A stretch of DNA of 13,119 nucleotides. Origin: JAJTZA01 sp041744075. Lineage in GTDB: Bacteria; Verrucomicrobiota; Verrucomicrobiia; Chthoniobacterales; Terrimicrobiaceae. The position numbers and the translations under genes are program-made. Within the stretch, counting starts at the first letter, position 1. The number at the start of each line of letters is the position of its first letter. Below, piece by piece: positions 1-6,030 of the stretch. Under the pieces are notes generated by a model that saw only the letters and a list, made by a program, of their open reading frames with translations, did not search any database and was not told where the DNA came from. The DNA lies in NCBI GenBank assembly GCA_041744075.1, contig JBGTLQ010000391.1:1-13119 (forward strand), read 5' to 3'.

Positions 1-1092
1 TTAACGGATGACAAAACCCCAAAATGCCAGATAACCCTCTGCCAACTTGTCGACGGAAAATAATTCCTTCACAATTTGACTGTTTTGGATACCTCCTGTC
101 TGGTTACTTGTCAGCGCCATTGTCGCGAGGATACCTTCATGTATGCTTTCAGCATGCGTTTCGGTCCAAATGATATTCAAGCCCAGCGCCTCGAAGTCCA
201 TCAAACCAGGGCTCTTTGAGAAAAGGCAAACACATCCTGAGGCCAGCGCCTCAACTGCGGCAAGTGGGAGTCCTTCAAAATGGGATGGCATGGCATAAAG
301 ATCTGCTGCGTGAAGGTAGGTCTTAACATCAAGGCGCGGGCCACAGAAATCAACCTGGCTTTGAAGACGCAAACGGTCTCTGGTCGTGCGGTCGGGCGGA
401 TATTCATTTCCAACCTGCAAATATTTTATTCGATGATTCCCGATTCTGCTCACCGCCTCGATGATAGAAGTATAATTTTTTATCTCCGAGCCATTGCCAA
501 CGCTGACGATTAAAAAATCACCATCAGCGATCTGTAGTTTTTTCCGGGCCTCGGCGCGCTCGGCTGGCGAGGGGGTTGAAAAATTTTCGGAATCAAACCA
601 GTTTCTGAGCAGTGTTGTGGGATTTCCAAAACGCTGCATCTCATTCTCTTTTACCGAATCGCTGATAGCGATCATCCGGCATCCAAAAGTGCGGGCAAGC
701 AGCCGCTCAATTCTTTTCTGCAACCGGACTCTCCCATCAAACAAGAAATTGTTGTGGATGGTTCGAAAGCAGCGTGCTCCTGTCAGGCTTGCAAGGACGC
801 AGGTGAAGAGGCTCAATCCTTCGCCATGAACATGGACAATATCTGCCTCAAGGGATTTTAAGAATTTGAAGTAGGTGATAAGTGAACGTGGGAGATCTTT
901 TCCACGGCCCAGGGGGACATGATGAACGGTATAACCAACCTTTTCCAAGTGAGGGGCAAACTCACCAGTTTTCGGTGCCGTAGCCACGACATGGAGGTCA
1001 CAGCCCCCCTCGATCCAGAGCGGAGCAGCCAATTTCAACATAACCTCCGCCCCGGAGGGGCGAAGTTCTTTCATGATATGCATGACTTTCAT
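1..1092 (-). CDS. Glycosyltransferase family 4 (GT-B fold)
   Basis: A 363-residue protein that starts with the Rossmann-like segment MKVMHIMKEL followed by a SGAE loop, typical of the N-terminal half of GT4 enzymes. The C-terminal half has the family signature E-G-L-P-L-A-A-V-E-A-L-A-S-G around residues 270-285, where the first Glu and the EA pair contact the nucleotide-sugar donor. It would transfer a sugar from an NDP-sugar onto a glycan or lipid-linked acceptor at the cytoplasmic face of the membrane; donor and acceptor cannot be read from the sequence. Length is normal for the family and the stop codon is the first three bases of the window, so it is complete. Starting three codons later (MHIMKEL) is also possible. 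It is the only ordinary metabolic gene here and probably belongs to a polysaccharide cluster to the left. Confidence 0.9.
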   Translation of the reverse strand: MKVMHIMKELRPSGAEVMLKLAAPLWIEGGCDLHVVATAPKTGEFAPHLEKVGYTVHHVPLGRGKDLPRSLITYFKFLKSLEADIVHVHGEGLSLFTCVLASLTGARCFRTIHNNFLFDGRVRLQKRIERLLARTFGCRMIAISDSVKENEMQRFGNPTTLLRNWFDSENFSTPSPAERAEARKKLQIADGDFLIVSVGNGSEIKNYTSIIEAVSRIGNHRIKYLQVGNEYPPDRTTRDRLRLQSQVDFCGPRLDVKTYLHAADLYAMPSHFEGLPLAAVEALASGCVCLFSKSPGLMDFEALGLNIIWTETHAESIHEGILATMALTSNQTGGIQNSQIVKELFSVDKLAEGYLAFWGFVIR

Positions 1093-1140
1093 TGATTAAA
1101 GGACTTCCAAGGAGCTGAGGGTTGTTTTCATGCCTTTCGA

Positions 1141-1180
1141 TGGATTCCCAGAATGATCATCCCTGCACTCTATTGGAGGA
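1141..1180 (+). repeat. Dispersed repeat R1, copy a
   Basis: Reads TGGATTCCCAGAATGATCAT then CCCTGCACTCTATTGGAGGA. It is closely matched at 2162-2201, and its second half recurs at 4300-4320; a diverged copy lies at 5803-5843. In all cases it is followed by GAATTTTGAAT-type sequence, so it is the left part of a longer composite repeat. Confidence 0.75.
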
Positions 1181-1372
1181 AATGGGGAGGAGGAATTTTA
1201 AATTTTGAATGATGAATTATAAATGGGGGGGAATGCCGTGGGCTGAAATTTTAAATGCGAAATTTTGAATTTTAAAGGGGGAACCGCTTTGTTGAAGATC
1301 GGAGATCGCAGTTGGAAGTTGGGGTAGAAGGAAGGAATCGTACCACTGATTTTCTCTGGTAGAGGCTTGCTC

Positions 1373-1421
1373 CCGGGTAATTGCCGGAAAAAAGATGAAA
1401 CAACGAGGCGGCGAGGGCAGC
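1373..1421 (+). repeat. Dispersed repeat R4, copy a
   Basis: About 48 bases beginning CCGGGTAATTGCCGG and ending GGCGGCGAGGGCAG. Nearly the same block lies at 10615-10662 with a partial third copy at 6519-6540. Copies a and b both sit upstream of MntA-type sequence, which suggests that the repeat was carried along with that module. Confidence 0.7.
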
Positions 1422-1573
1422 CGCTCGGTCGATTAGCCGAAGGCTGACCCGTAGGGCGCAACGTCCGGGAACGGCGGGCGTCAACTAATATGGTCAAGCC
1501 GCCCGTGGCGGAAAATAACCGAGTTCCTTGTCCCTCTTTTGACAATTCCTCCAGTCCTGATAAGCTCCCCGCA

Positions 1574-1990
1574 ATGGATCTTCCGAAACATGATGTGGCA
1601 AAAAGCGTTAAATTCCTTGCAGACGACCCTGATCTGCTGCTTGCCATTGTCTTCGGCTCGGCGGTGCGTGGCGATCTGCGGCCCCACAGCGACATTGATA
1701 TTGCCGTCTATCCTTGCCACACCATGCATCATCGCGAGCGTCAATGCATCGCCGACAAGATTGCAGAGGCCACGGGAAGAAGCGTGGATTTGATTGACCT
1801 CTCGACCACAAACGGGACTCTCCTGCGACATATTCTTCACACAGGTATTGTCGTTTTTAATAAAGAGGACGGCCTCTTGGGAAACATTTCCCAAAAATTC
1901 CTTGCCTGGCAGGAGGACTTCGAACCGCTATTGAACCGTATTTTGAAAGCTCGCTTACACCGATTCATTGCTCCTGCCCATGCATCGTGA
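1574..1990 (+). CDS. MntA-type nucleotidyltransferase (type VII antitoxin)
   Basis: A 138-residue DNA polymerase beta-like minimal nucleotidyltransferase. The catalytic signature GSx10DxD is complete: F-G28-S29, then D40-I-D42 (numbered from the start used here). In MntA-HepT systems this enzyme AMPylates and so neutralises the HEPN RNase HepT. The reading frame extends upstream to 1490, but those 28 residues are Pro/Ser-rich and overlap repeat sequence; family alignments begin near MDLPKHD, so ATG 1574 is preferred. The protein length fits the family. The toxin partner directly downstream is reduced to its C-terminal tail, so this antitoxin seems orphaned. The C-terminal 79 residues are repeated in the fragment at 10875-11114 (69 of 79 identical by eye). 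Confidence 0.85.
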   Translation: MDLPKHDVAKSVKFLADDPDLLLAIVFGSAVRGDLRPHSDIDIAVYPCHTMHHRERQCIADKIAEATGRSVDLIDLSTTNGTLLRHILHTGIVVFNKEDGLLGNISQKFLAWQEDFEPLLNRILKARLHRFIAPAHAS

Positions 1991-2122
1991 CATTCCGTTC
2001 ATGCTTACGAGAATGTTGACTGGGAAAGGGTGTTTGAAATCATCCACTCAAGGCTTAATGACTTTCGGAAGTTTGCTGATTCGGTAATTGTGCATATGAA
2101 TACCCAATCCCCAGGGCATTGA
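1986..2122 (+). pseudogene. HepT (HEPN/DUF86) toxin remnant, C-terminal part
   Basis: Directly after the MntA stop and in the same frame, 43 codons read HSVHAYENVDWERVFEII and on to a stop at 2122, matching the C-terminus of DUF86/HepT proteins (V-H-x-Y-x-x-V/I-D-W-E-x-V). The RNase motif Rx4HxY can be reconstructed only in part: R-D-I lies in another frame (CGTGACATT) immediately before VHAY, with one base too few between them. The first roughly 85 residues of a HepT are missing. The product should be inactive. The same remnant with the same junction is found at 11110-11246. Confidence 0.75.
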
Positions 2123-2366
2123 TCCACATAATCCCACGACTCACTCAAGAGGCAAGACCAATGGATGCCCAAGATGATCATCGCTGCACTCTATTGGAGG
2201 AATTTTGAATTTTGAATGATGAATGATCCGCCTGCGCCAGGCCCTCCGGCGAGACACGTGAATTTTGGATGGGGAGACCGCTTTGCCCTGCTTTGCAAGC
2301 GGCTATTAATTTCTGCCATCAGCTAATATTAATCGCCCACTCACCATTGCCTCCTCTTTCAGCATC
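2123..2366. repeat. Repeat-filled gap between HepT remnant and AAA gene
   Basis: No gene seen. It holds R1 copy b (2162-2201) running into GAATTTTGAATTTTGAATGA, then a GC-rich hairpin module (2221-2260), then GTGAATTTTGGATGG and an ACCGCTTTGCC motif. Confidence 0.65.
2221..2260 (+). repeat. GC-rich hairpin module, perfect 40-bp inverted copy at 8843-8882
   Basis: Starts GAATGATCCGCCTGCGCCAG and ends GGCGAGACACGTG. Its exact reverse complement is at 8843-8882. Inside it GCCTG-CGC-CAGGC forms a tight hairpin. Both copies are embedded in AT-rich GAATTTTG-type repeat, and comparison with a version of the repeat lacking it (5897-5982) shows it behaves as a discrete insert of about 32 bases. Confidence 0.85.
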
Positions 2367-3569
2367 TCAGCTTTTCTGCTGTCCGCCCCCTGATGTTTCC
2401 GGCACGGGCAGCGCACGCTTCAGGAATTCGTCGAAGAGGGGCACTGTAAAAGCTGTGTCTCCATGGGCGGGGCTGAAAACCATTCCTTTGTTGATGAGGG
2501 AGTTTCGGACCGGAGCACAGGCTTGGACTTTGATTGCGAGGAAAGCCGCAACGTCGCCCGAGCGATGCGGTCCTGGCCCGAGTTCAGCCATCGCGCGCAA
2601 ATAGCGTTTTTCCGATGGCGTCAGCCGATCAAAGCGCACGCGAAAAAAGTTCTCGTCGAGTTTCTTGAGGATTCCAGGCGTTGCCTTCTTGACGTCAGAT
2701 TGAGTGATCGGAGATTTGGCGGTCTGGTTCCAGAGCTCATACCCCCATTCCTGAAGGAAATACGGATATCCCTGCGTGAGCGAGGCGATTTCCTCCAAAG
2801 CCTTCGTCTCAAACTCAACCCCCTGGCTCTGCACGGGGATTTGTAAGGCTTCTTTGGCTTCGTCCGTCGGCAGCGGTCCGACATTGGGGAAAAGGAAGAG
2901 GCGCTCAGCATAGGATTTTGCCTTTCCGGCGAGTCCGACCAGTTGGGGCAGACCGGCACCGAAAAGTAATAGGGGCAACTGCTTTTGCGATACGGCGTGG
3001 ATCGCAGTGATCAGGGCGCGGAACTCTTTCTCCGAGAGGTATTGAATCTCGTCAAGAATCAAGGCGACTGCAGAGTTGCGGGCCTCGGCGGCCTCTGCGA
3101 CCGCCAGAAAAAGGGCAGAGAGGTCGGACTGAAGATCCCCGCTGTCCCCCGTGCCAAGTTCCGGATCGATCTCAAGCGTCAGATGTTCGTTGCCGATTTT
3201 AACCGTTCCAATAAAGCTTCGAAAAATGCGCAAGGCCCGTTTGACTTGTTTGTTCAATCCGGCCATGCGATCCAAGCGCAGCAAAACCTCACGCAGCGGG
3301 GGAAGCAGAAGCTCGGGAAGACTTTGGTCCTCCGGCGTCTCTATGAAAAGCGTCTGATACCCGCTCCTCTCTGCCTGCTCAGCAATTGTTCGAAGGAGGA
3401 CCGTCTTTCCAACCCCCCTCAAACCCACCAAAAGAAGACTCTTCTCCGAGCGTCCCGCCTGAATCCTCCCCAGTGCGATGCGTGCTTTTTCGAGCAACGC
3501 TTCACGTCCAACCAGCGCGGGCGGAGGTGTTCCCGCCCCAGGCGAAAAAGGGTTCTGAATCGGATCCAT
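2367..3569 (-). CDS. Stand-alone AAA ATPase (ORC/Cdc6-like, AAA_16 type)
   Basis: A 400-residue P-loop ATPase. Walker A is G49-L-R-G-V-G-K-T56; Walker B is A169-L-I-L-D-E174; LLLFGAGLPQL about 30 residues later fits sensor 1. The N-terminal LVGREALLEKA segment is the usual lead-in of AAA_16/ORC-type ATPases, and the C-terminal hundred residues (LTPSEKRYLRAM onward, with a NSLINKGM helix) look like a winged helix. No nuclease or other effector is fused and no partner gene lies next to it; flanking sequence is repeats. Proteins of this shape occur as orphan genes in mobile and TA-rich regions. Their cellular role is unclear and I assign none. No strong ribosome binding site precedes ATG 3569. 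The last residues, PETSGGGQQKS, are low-complexity. Confidence 0.85.
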   Translation of the reverse strand: MDPIQNPFSPGAGTPPPALVGREALLEKARIALGRIQAGRSEKSLLLVGLRGVGKTVLLRTIAEQAERSGYQTLFIETPEDQSLPELLLPPLREVLLRLDRMAGLNKQVKRALRIFRSFIGTVKIGNEHLTLEIDPELGTGDSGDLQSDLSALFLAVAEAAEARNSAVALILDEIQYLSEKEFRALITAIHAVSQKQLPLLLFGAGLPQLVGLAGKAKSYAERLFLFPNVGPLPTDEAKEALQIPVQSQGVEFETKALEEIASLTQGYPYFLQEWGYELWNQTAKSPITQSDVKKATPGILKKLDENFFRVRFDRLTPSEKRYLRAMAELGPGPHRSGDVAAFLAIKVQACAPVRNSLINKGMVFSPAHGDTAFTVPLFDEFLKRALPVPETSGGGQQKS

Positions 3570-3750
3570 GAGCCGTGTATAACCAGTTTATTTCCTTGAG
3601 CAATAACATTGCGAATAAATTTATACGTTGGGGTGATGATGGATACGAGCATGCGGAAAAGAAATTGCGAAACCTGAAAGTTGAGACTTGAGGTCAGAAT
3701 TGGAGATAGGGGGGAATGCCGTGGGCGGAAATTTTGAATGGGGTGACCGG
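3570..3750. repeat. Short intergenic region with repeat R2
   Basis: No gene recognised. 3709-3737 is a GGGGGAATGCCGTGGGC-GGAAATTTTG repeat that matches 1225-1251, followed by GAATGGGGTGACCGG, which abuts the stop codon of the DUF5615 remnant. Confidence 0.6.
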
Positions 3751-3896
3751 TTAAATCGGCAGGATACGAACCTTTGTGCGCTCAGGCAGAAGAGTTATCA
3801 GCGCACCATTGATGCAGCTCCGATTCAAATTGGCGAATGCTCTTGAAAAAAGGAAACCCAGCCAGGTGAGAGGCAGACGTCCAAAAGAATTTTCAC
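3751..3896 (-). pseudogene. DUF5615 PIN-like toxin remnant with internal deletion
   Basis: A GTG at 3896 overlaps the stop of the DUF433 gene (GTGA) and opens MKILLDVCLSPGWVSFFQEH, the characteristic N-terminus of DUF5615 PIN-like proteins, including the first catalytic Asp. The frame then stops. In neighbouring frames the family C-terminus appears: IRQFESELHQ, then NGALITLLPERTKVRILPI ending at 3751. An intact member is about 115-120 residues; only about 48 codons remain, and the length is not a multiple of three. The central part with the other acidic residues is gone, so no active nuclease is possible. Confidence 0.8.
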
Positions 3897-4123
3897 GCCG
3901 AAACCAACTCGGCATCATAGGCCTCCGCCAGCCAAGCGGCATAGGTCAACGCCGATCTGATATCCGCCTCTTCAAGGTAAGGGTATAAGCCTAGAATGTT
4001 TTCCCAGGAATGCCCGGAAGCCACCAAGCCGGTAATAGTTCCCACCGTGATTCTCATGCCCCGAAGGCAGGGCTTTCCACCCATGACTTCCGGATCCCGC
4101 GTAATTCGTGCATCGTGGTTCAT
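3893..4123 (-). CDS. DUF433 antitoxin
   Basis: 76 residues with the DUF433 pattern: RITRDPEVMGGKPCLRGMRI, then TVGTI, and Y-P-Y-L-E-E-A-D-I-R-S-A-L-T-Y-A-A near the C-terminus. DUF433 proteins have a winged-helix-like DNA-binding fold and pair with DUF5615 PIN-like toxins, as here, where the four-base overlap with the toxin start is kept although the toxin is destroyed. A possible promoter on the minus strand, TTGCGA-17 bases-TATTTT, lies just upstream inside the carbamoyltransferase scrap. The gene itself has no visible lesion, so it is probably a surviving orphan antitoxin. Confidence 0.85.
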   Translation of the reverse strand: MNHDARITRDPEVMGGKPCLRGMRITVGTITGLVASGHSWENILGLYPYLEEADIRSALTYAAWLAEAYDAELVSA

Positions 4124-4141
4124 TTTGCAAAAATATCATTT

Positions 4142-4290
4142 TAACGACGCAATCGCAACAATGTCGATGTCCCTGGCCTCAATTCCTGCAGCCTCCAAAC
4201 AATACAGAACGGATTGAAATGGCAGGCCACAATAATGCTTCAGCTTCACAAACCGCTCCTCCGCCACATCGGCAACCAGCTCCCCGTCGC
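4142..4290 (-). pseudogene. Carbamoyltransferase (NodU/CmcH-type) N-terminal fragment
   Basis: In one minus-strand frame one reads DGELVADVAEERFVKLKHYC, then GLPFQSVLYCLEAAGIEARD, then IDIVAIAS. This is the conserved start of carbamoyltransferases (DG-x-L-V-A-x-x-x-E-E-R-F-x-x-x-K-H-x-x-x-x-P), about residues 18-65 of an intact enzyme. There is no start codon and a stop lies just upstream of the match; the upstream end is cut by repeat R1 and the downstream end stops 18 bases before the DUF433 start. A shorter, diverged copy occurs at 11576-11638, again just upstream of a DUF433 gene. Confidence 0.7.
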
Positions 4291-4299
4291 GAGCGAATC

Positions 4300-4360
4300 A
4301 ATGCAGCACTCTATTGGAGGAATTTTGAATTTTGAATGGGGGAGCCGCTTTGCGGCGAAT
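4300..4360 (+). repeat. Dispersed repeat R1, copy c, plus GCCGCTTTGCGGCG motif
   Basis: AATGCAGCACTCTATTGGAG followed by GAATTTTGAATTTTGAATG, GGGGGAGCCGCTTTGCGGCG and GAATGAA. It marks the point where both the carbamoyltransferase scrap (on its left) and the four-helix-bundle scrap (on its right) break off. Confidence 0.8.
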
Positions 4361-4361
4361 G

Positions 4362-4423
4362 AACAGAGCTCGATCTTTGCAATAAACTCTGCATTGCTGC
4401 GCGCGCGAGATGCTTCCCTCTCA
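4362..4423 (-). pseudogene. Four-helix-bundle (S23/IVS-type) gene, 3' part after the GIY-YIG insertion
   Basis: Read on the minus strand in the frame that continues from the N-terminal piece: AEREASRARSNAEFIAKIEL, the second helix signature of the S23 ribosomal/IVS four-helix-bundle family (family pattern A-N-x-x-E-A-x-x-A-x-S-x-x-x-F-I-x-K). After FIAKIEL the match is lost as the sequence runs into repeat R1 copy c, so the last two helices are missing. Confidence 0.75.
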
Positions 4424-4675
4424 GCCCGTGAAATAAGTTTTGCAACGGTTTTTGATATACCGCTTGCCGTAGGTGGTTTTGAGGTATTTCTCTCGCCGAA
4501 AGGCATCGTATTTGCTCGTGCAAGCCTTGTAGTATATGAGCGTGAGTGGTTTCCGTTCTCTCGTTGCAGCCACCTGCCCATTATTGTGCATTTCAAAGCA
4601 TTTCCTGAGATCGCTCGTGCAGCCGGTGTAGAGGAGGCCATCCTTTGTTGAATAGAGAACATAAACATAGGTCAT
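4421..4675 (-). CDS. Small GIY-YIG nuclease, inside a disrupted gene
   Basis: 84 residues. The GIY-YIG core is visible: Y3-V-Y-V-L7 and L15-Y-T-G18, the conserved Arg in D-L-R24-K, H30, and metal-binding Glu in F-R-R-E62-K-Y-L-K. It fits the short UPF0213/YhbQ-like GIY-YIG group with no extra DNA-binding domain. The ORF interrupts a four-helix-bundle gene: the N-terminal part (4672-4845) runs into it with an ATGA overlap, and the rest resumes immediately after its stop. Its first and last codons lie within or next to an inverted repeat (GCCTGTGAAATA at 4686-4675 on the minus strand, GCCCGTGAAATA at 4424-4435 on the plus strand), so the ORF fills nearly the entire 263-base insert. No lesions seen; it may be functional. 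Confidence 0.85.
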   Translation of the reverse strand: MTYVYVLYSTKDGLLYTGCTSDLRKCFEMHNNGQVAATRERKPLTLIYYKACTSKYDAFRREKYLKTTYGKRYIKNRCKTYFTG

Positions 4676-4686
4676 ATTTCACAGGC
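4424..4686. mobile_element. Candidate mini-element: GIY-YIG ORF with 12-bp terminal inverted repeats
   Basis: Ends are GCCCGTGAAATA (4424-4435, +) and the inverse of GCCTGTGAAATA (4675-4686, -), 11 of 12 identical. Removing the insert between GGC and TGAGAGG restores an in-frame four-helix-bundle coding sequence (A-N-L-A-E-R-E-A-S). A GGC on both sides may be a 3-base target duplication or part of the ends; the exact boundary is uncertain by a few bases. No transposase other than the GIY-YIG protein is present, and there is no room for a group I or II intron. Whether it is mobile is inference. Confidence 0.55.
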
Positions 4687-4845
4687 CAAGTTTGCAGCTA
4701 CCGAGGTGCCGGAACGAATCAACTGTTTTCCAAGAATCCGCATCTCTTCGCGTCGCTTGTCCAGACTGATGAAAAACCGCACGATAGATCCAGCAAACTC
4801 CTTTGTCCGTCTCCTTAATTCTCGCTTCCGCTCCTCCGCATTCAT
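4672..4845 (-). pseudogene. Four-helix-bundle (S23/IVS-type) protein, N-terminal part
   Basis: 57 codons from ATG 4845: MNAEERKRELRRRTKEFAGS, then IVRFFISLDKRREEMRILGK, then QLIRSGTSVAAN, matching the N-terminus of the S23 ribosomal/IVS four-helix-bundle family (R-T-K-x-F-A, then Q-L-x-R-S-G-T-S-V-x-A-N). Intact members are about 115-125 residues. The sequence leaves the family after A-A-N-L and reads CEI before a stop created by the inserted GIY-YIG cassette; the family match resumes at 4423. The function of the family is poorly defined: some members are encoded in 23S rRNA intervening sequences, many are free-standing near TA genes. Confidence 0.8.
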
Positions 4846-4889
4846 TTCAATTTTCCCAACTCATTTTTAAGTTCTCAAATCTCTTCATT

Positions 4890-4950
4890 CAAGTTTCAAG
4901 TTTCAAGTCTCCGCCCTCAGAGGAAGTGTATAGCGGGTAGCGGGTAGCGA
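4890..4950 (+). repeat. Short tandem repeats
   Basis: TTCAAGTTTCAAGTTTCAAG (7-base unit, about 4890-4910) and TAGCGGGTAGCGGGTAGCGA (8-base unit, about 4931-4950). The second unit also appears at 8787-8800. No coding meaning is seen. Confidence 0.7.
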
Positions 4951-4976
4951 GCGCGTTGAGGAAATCCTCAATCCTT

Positions 4977-5363
4977 TTATGACAAATCTGCCTCAATGAT
5001 CTCAACAATGGAGTGCAACTTGATCCGGAGATTTTCGAAATCTGGCGCAGCCTCGTCGGTTTCCCCGCCCGGATAGTGCATGGCCCAGAAATGATCCGTG
5101 AGTTCATCGGCAAAATCCAAAAATTCCTCAAAACGAACATCGAATGTGACCGCTTCGGCCATCAAGGCTCCAAGATCATGAATTTTGCGCAACTTCCATC
5201 CTTTCGTGATCAGATAAGCCTTTAGGAAGCGCTCCGTCGATTCTTGGAGCAATTCGATAACGGATTCTGACACTCCCTCCAATGGATACAGCCGATCTGC
5301 GGAACCAAGTCGAACCCGTGCCGAGCGCAGCCAGTCACTGGGGTTGTTCTCGTCAGTTCTCAC
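4977..5363 (-). CDS. HEPN-domain protein (toxin half of NTase/HEPN pair)
   Basis: 128 residues, all helical in character. The line SVIELLQESTERFLKAYLIT, then KGWKLRKIHDLGALM, matches the HEPN (PF05168-like) pattern of E-x-x-x-K-A-x-L followed by K-x-H-D-L. Near the C-terminus A-M-H-Y-P-G-G replaces the usual R-Y-P; I do not see a clear Rx4-6H ribonuclease motif, so catalytic activity is uncertain. The start overlaps the stop of the NTase gene by four bases (ATGA), as in coupled TA pairs. In related systems the HEPN protein is the RNase toxin and the NTase restrains it; in this subgroup the direction of toxicity has been less clear. No truncation seen. Confidence 0.8.
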   Translation of the reverse strand: MRTDENNPSDWLRSARVRLGSADRLYPLEGVSESVIELLQESTERFLKAYLITKGWKLRKIHDLGALMAEAVTFDVRFEEFLDFADELTDHFWAMHYPGGETDEAAPDFENLRIKLHSIVEIIEADLS

Positions 5364-5746
5364 GCCAGCCGCACCCCTTGGGAAAAAATTTCCGAGTGAA
5401 AGGATGCTCCTTCTTTGAGTCTTTTCTTCAAATCTTCCGGATCCCGAACAAGAATGTCTAAGGGCAAATTGGCACCTCTGCGCCTAAGGGGTTGAAAGGC
5501 TTTGCGAATCGCAGTCGCCTCCGCCCTCGCACTTGTCTTGACGCTTTTTACAACAAGCAAGTCGATGTCGCTGTCCTCTGTCGGACTTCCATAAGCATAA
5601 GAACCGAAAAGAATCACCTGTTCTGGCTGAAATTTTTCAATGAGGACCCGCAGATAAGGGAGAAGTTTGTCGGCAATCTGATGCACAGGATACCGTGTGT
5701 CCCGGATCGGACCCTCCACAACGGCCAGTTGGATCTCCCTGTTCAT
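5360..5746 (-). CDS. MNT-type nucleotidyltransferase (antitoxin half of NTase/HEPN pair)
   Basis: 128 residues. The nucleotidyltransferase signature GSx10DxD is complete: V-I-L-F-G-S-Y-A-Y-G-S-P-T-E-D-S-D-I-D-L, and the third strand carries LDILV with a further Asp. It is longer at the N-terminus than the smallest MNT proteins by a helical segment (VHQIADKLLPYLRVLIEKFQ). First gene of a two-gene operon with the HEPN protein, overlapping by four bases. It is unlike the two MntA copies at 1574 and 10875, so it is an independent acquisition. No clear ribosome binding site precedes ATG 5746. Confidence 0.85.
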   Translation of the reverse strand: MNREIQLAVVEGPIRDTRYPVHQIADKLLPYLRVLIEKFQPEQVILFGSYAYGSPTEDSDIDLLVVKSVKTSARAEATAIRKAFQPLRRRGANLPLDILVRDPEDLKKRLKEGASFHSEIFSQGVRLA

Positions 5747-5802
5747 GTTTTGAAGGTCTCATTTTGAGTGCGCACATCAAGAGAAAATCGAGTTTTCATG
5801 AT

Positions 5803-6030
5803 GAATGCCCAAAACAATGATTTGGGGGAGTCTATGGGAGGAATTTTGAATTGGAAGCCGCTTTGCGGCGGAGATCGAAGATCGGAGATCTCGTGACGGG
5901 TTATGGGTGGACTCTGGGTTTTTTGGATGGTTTTTAATTCAAAATCCACCATTCAAAATTCAGAATTTCATCAAGTCGCGAGTGGGCGAAGGGGACTTGC
6001 AATTCCATGGTGAATGACCATAATTTTCTC
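5803..6030. repeat. Composite repeat region (R1 copy d, R3 copy a)
   Basis: Diverged R1 (5803-5843) leads to GAATTTTGAATTGGAAGCCG and CTTTGCGGCGGAGATCGAAG, then the R3 block from CGGGTTATGGGTGGACTCTG (5897) to CAGAATTTCATCAAGTCGCG (about 5982). R3 recurs at 8796-8911 with an extra module inserted. No gene seen in this stretch. Confidence 0.7.

Larger units (their letters stand above)
1100..1573. repeat. Repeat-filled intergenic stretch
   Basis: No credible gene. It contains a CTGCACTCTATTGGAGGAA repeat (near 1141-1180), a stretch of GAATTTTAAATTTTGAATGA-like sequence, a GGGGGGAATGCCGTGGGC repeat (1225-1251) also found at 3709-3737, an ACCGCTTTG motif followed by GAAGATCGGAGATCG, a CCGGGTAATTGCCGG-to-GAGGGCAG block (1373-1421) also present at 10615-10662, and a hairpin-rich block (about 1440-1484) similar to one at 7522-7573. 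Open frames here on the minus strand are translations of repeats. Confidence 0.7.

Noticed and set aside
1198..1695. 165-residue minus-strand frame and overlapping short frames
   Set aside because: They are translations of repeats and of the antisense of the MntA gene.
2985..3599. 204-residue plus-strand open frame
   Set aside because: It lies antisense to the AAA ATPase, whose motifs are clear; no motif or start signal supports the plus-strand frame.
4246..4668. 140-residue minus-strand frame
   Set aside because: Only the A-E-R-E-A-S...F-I-A-K-I-E-L part is a real gene remnant; the start is antisense or out-of-frame GIY-YIG sequence and the end is repeat.
4424..4686. Group I or group II intron
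   Set aside because: The GIY-YIG ORF fills the insert, leaving no room for the catalytic RNA core.
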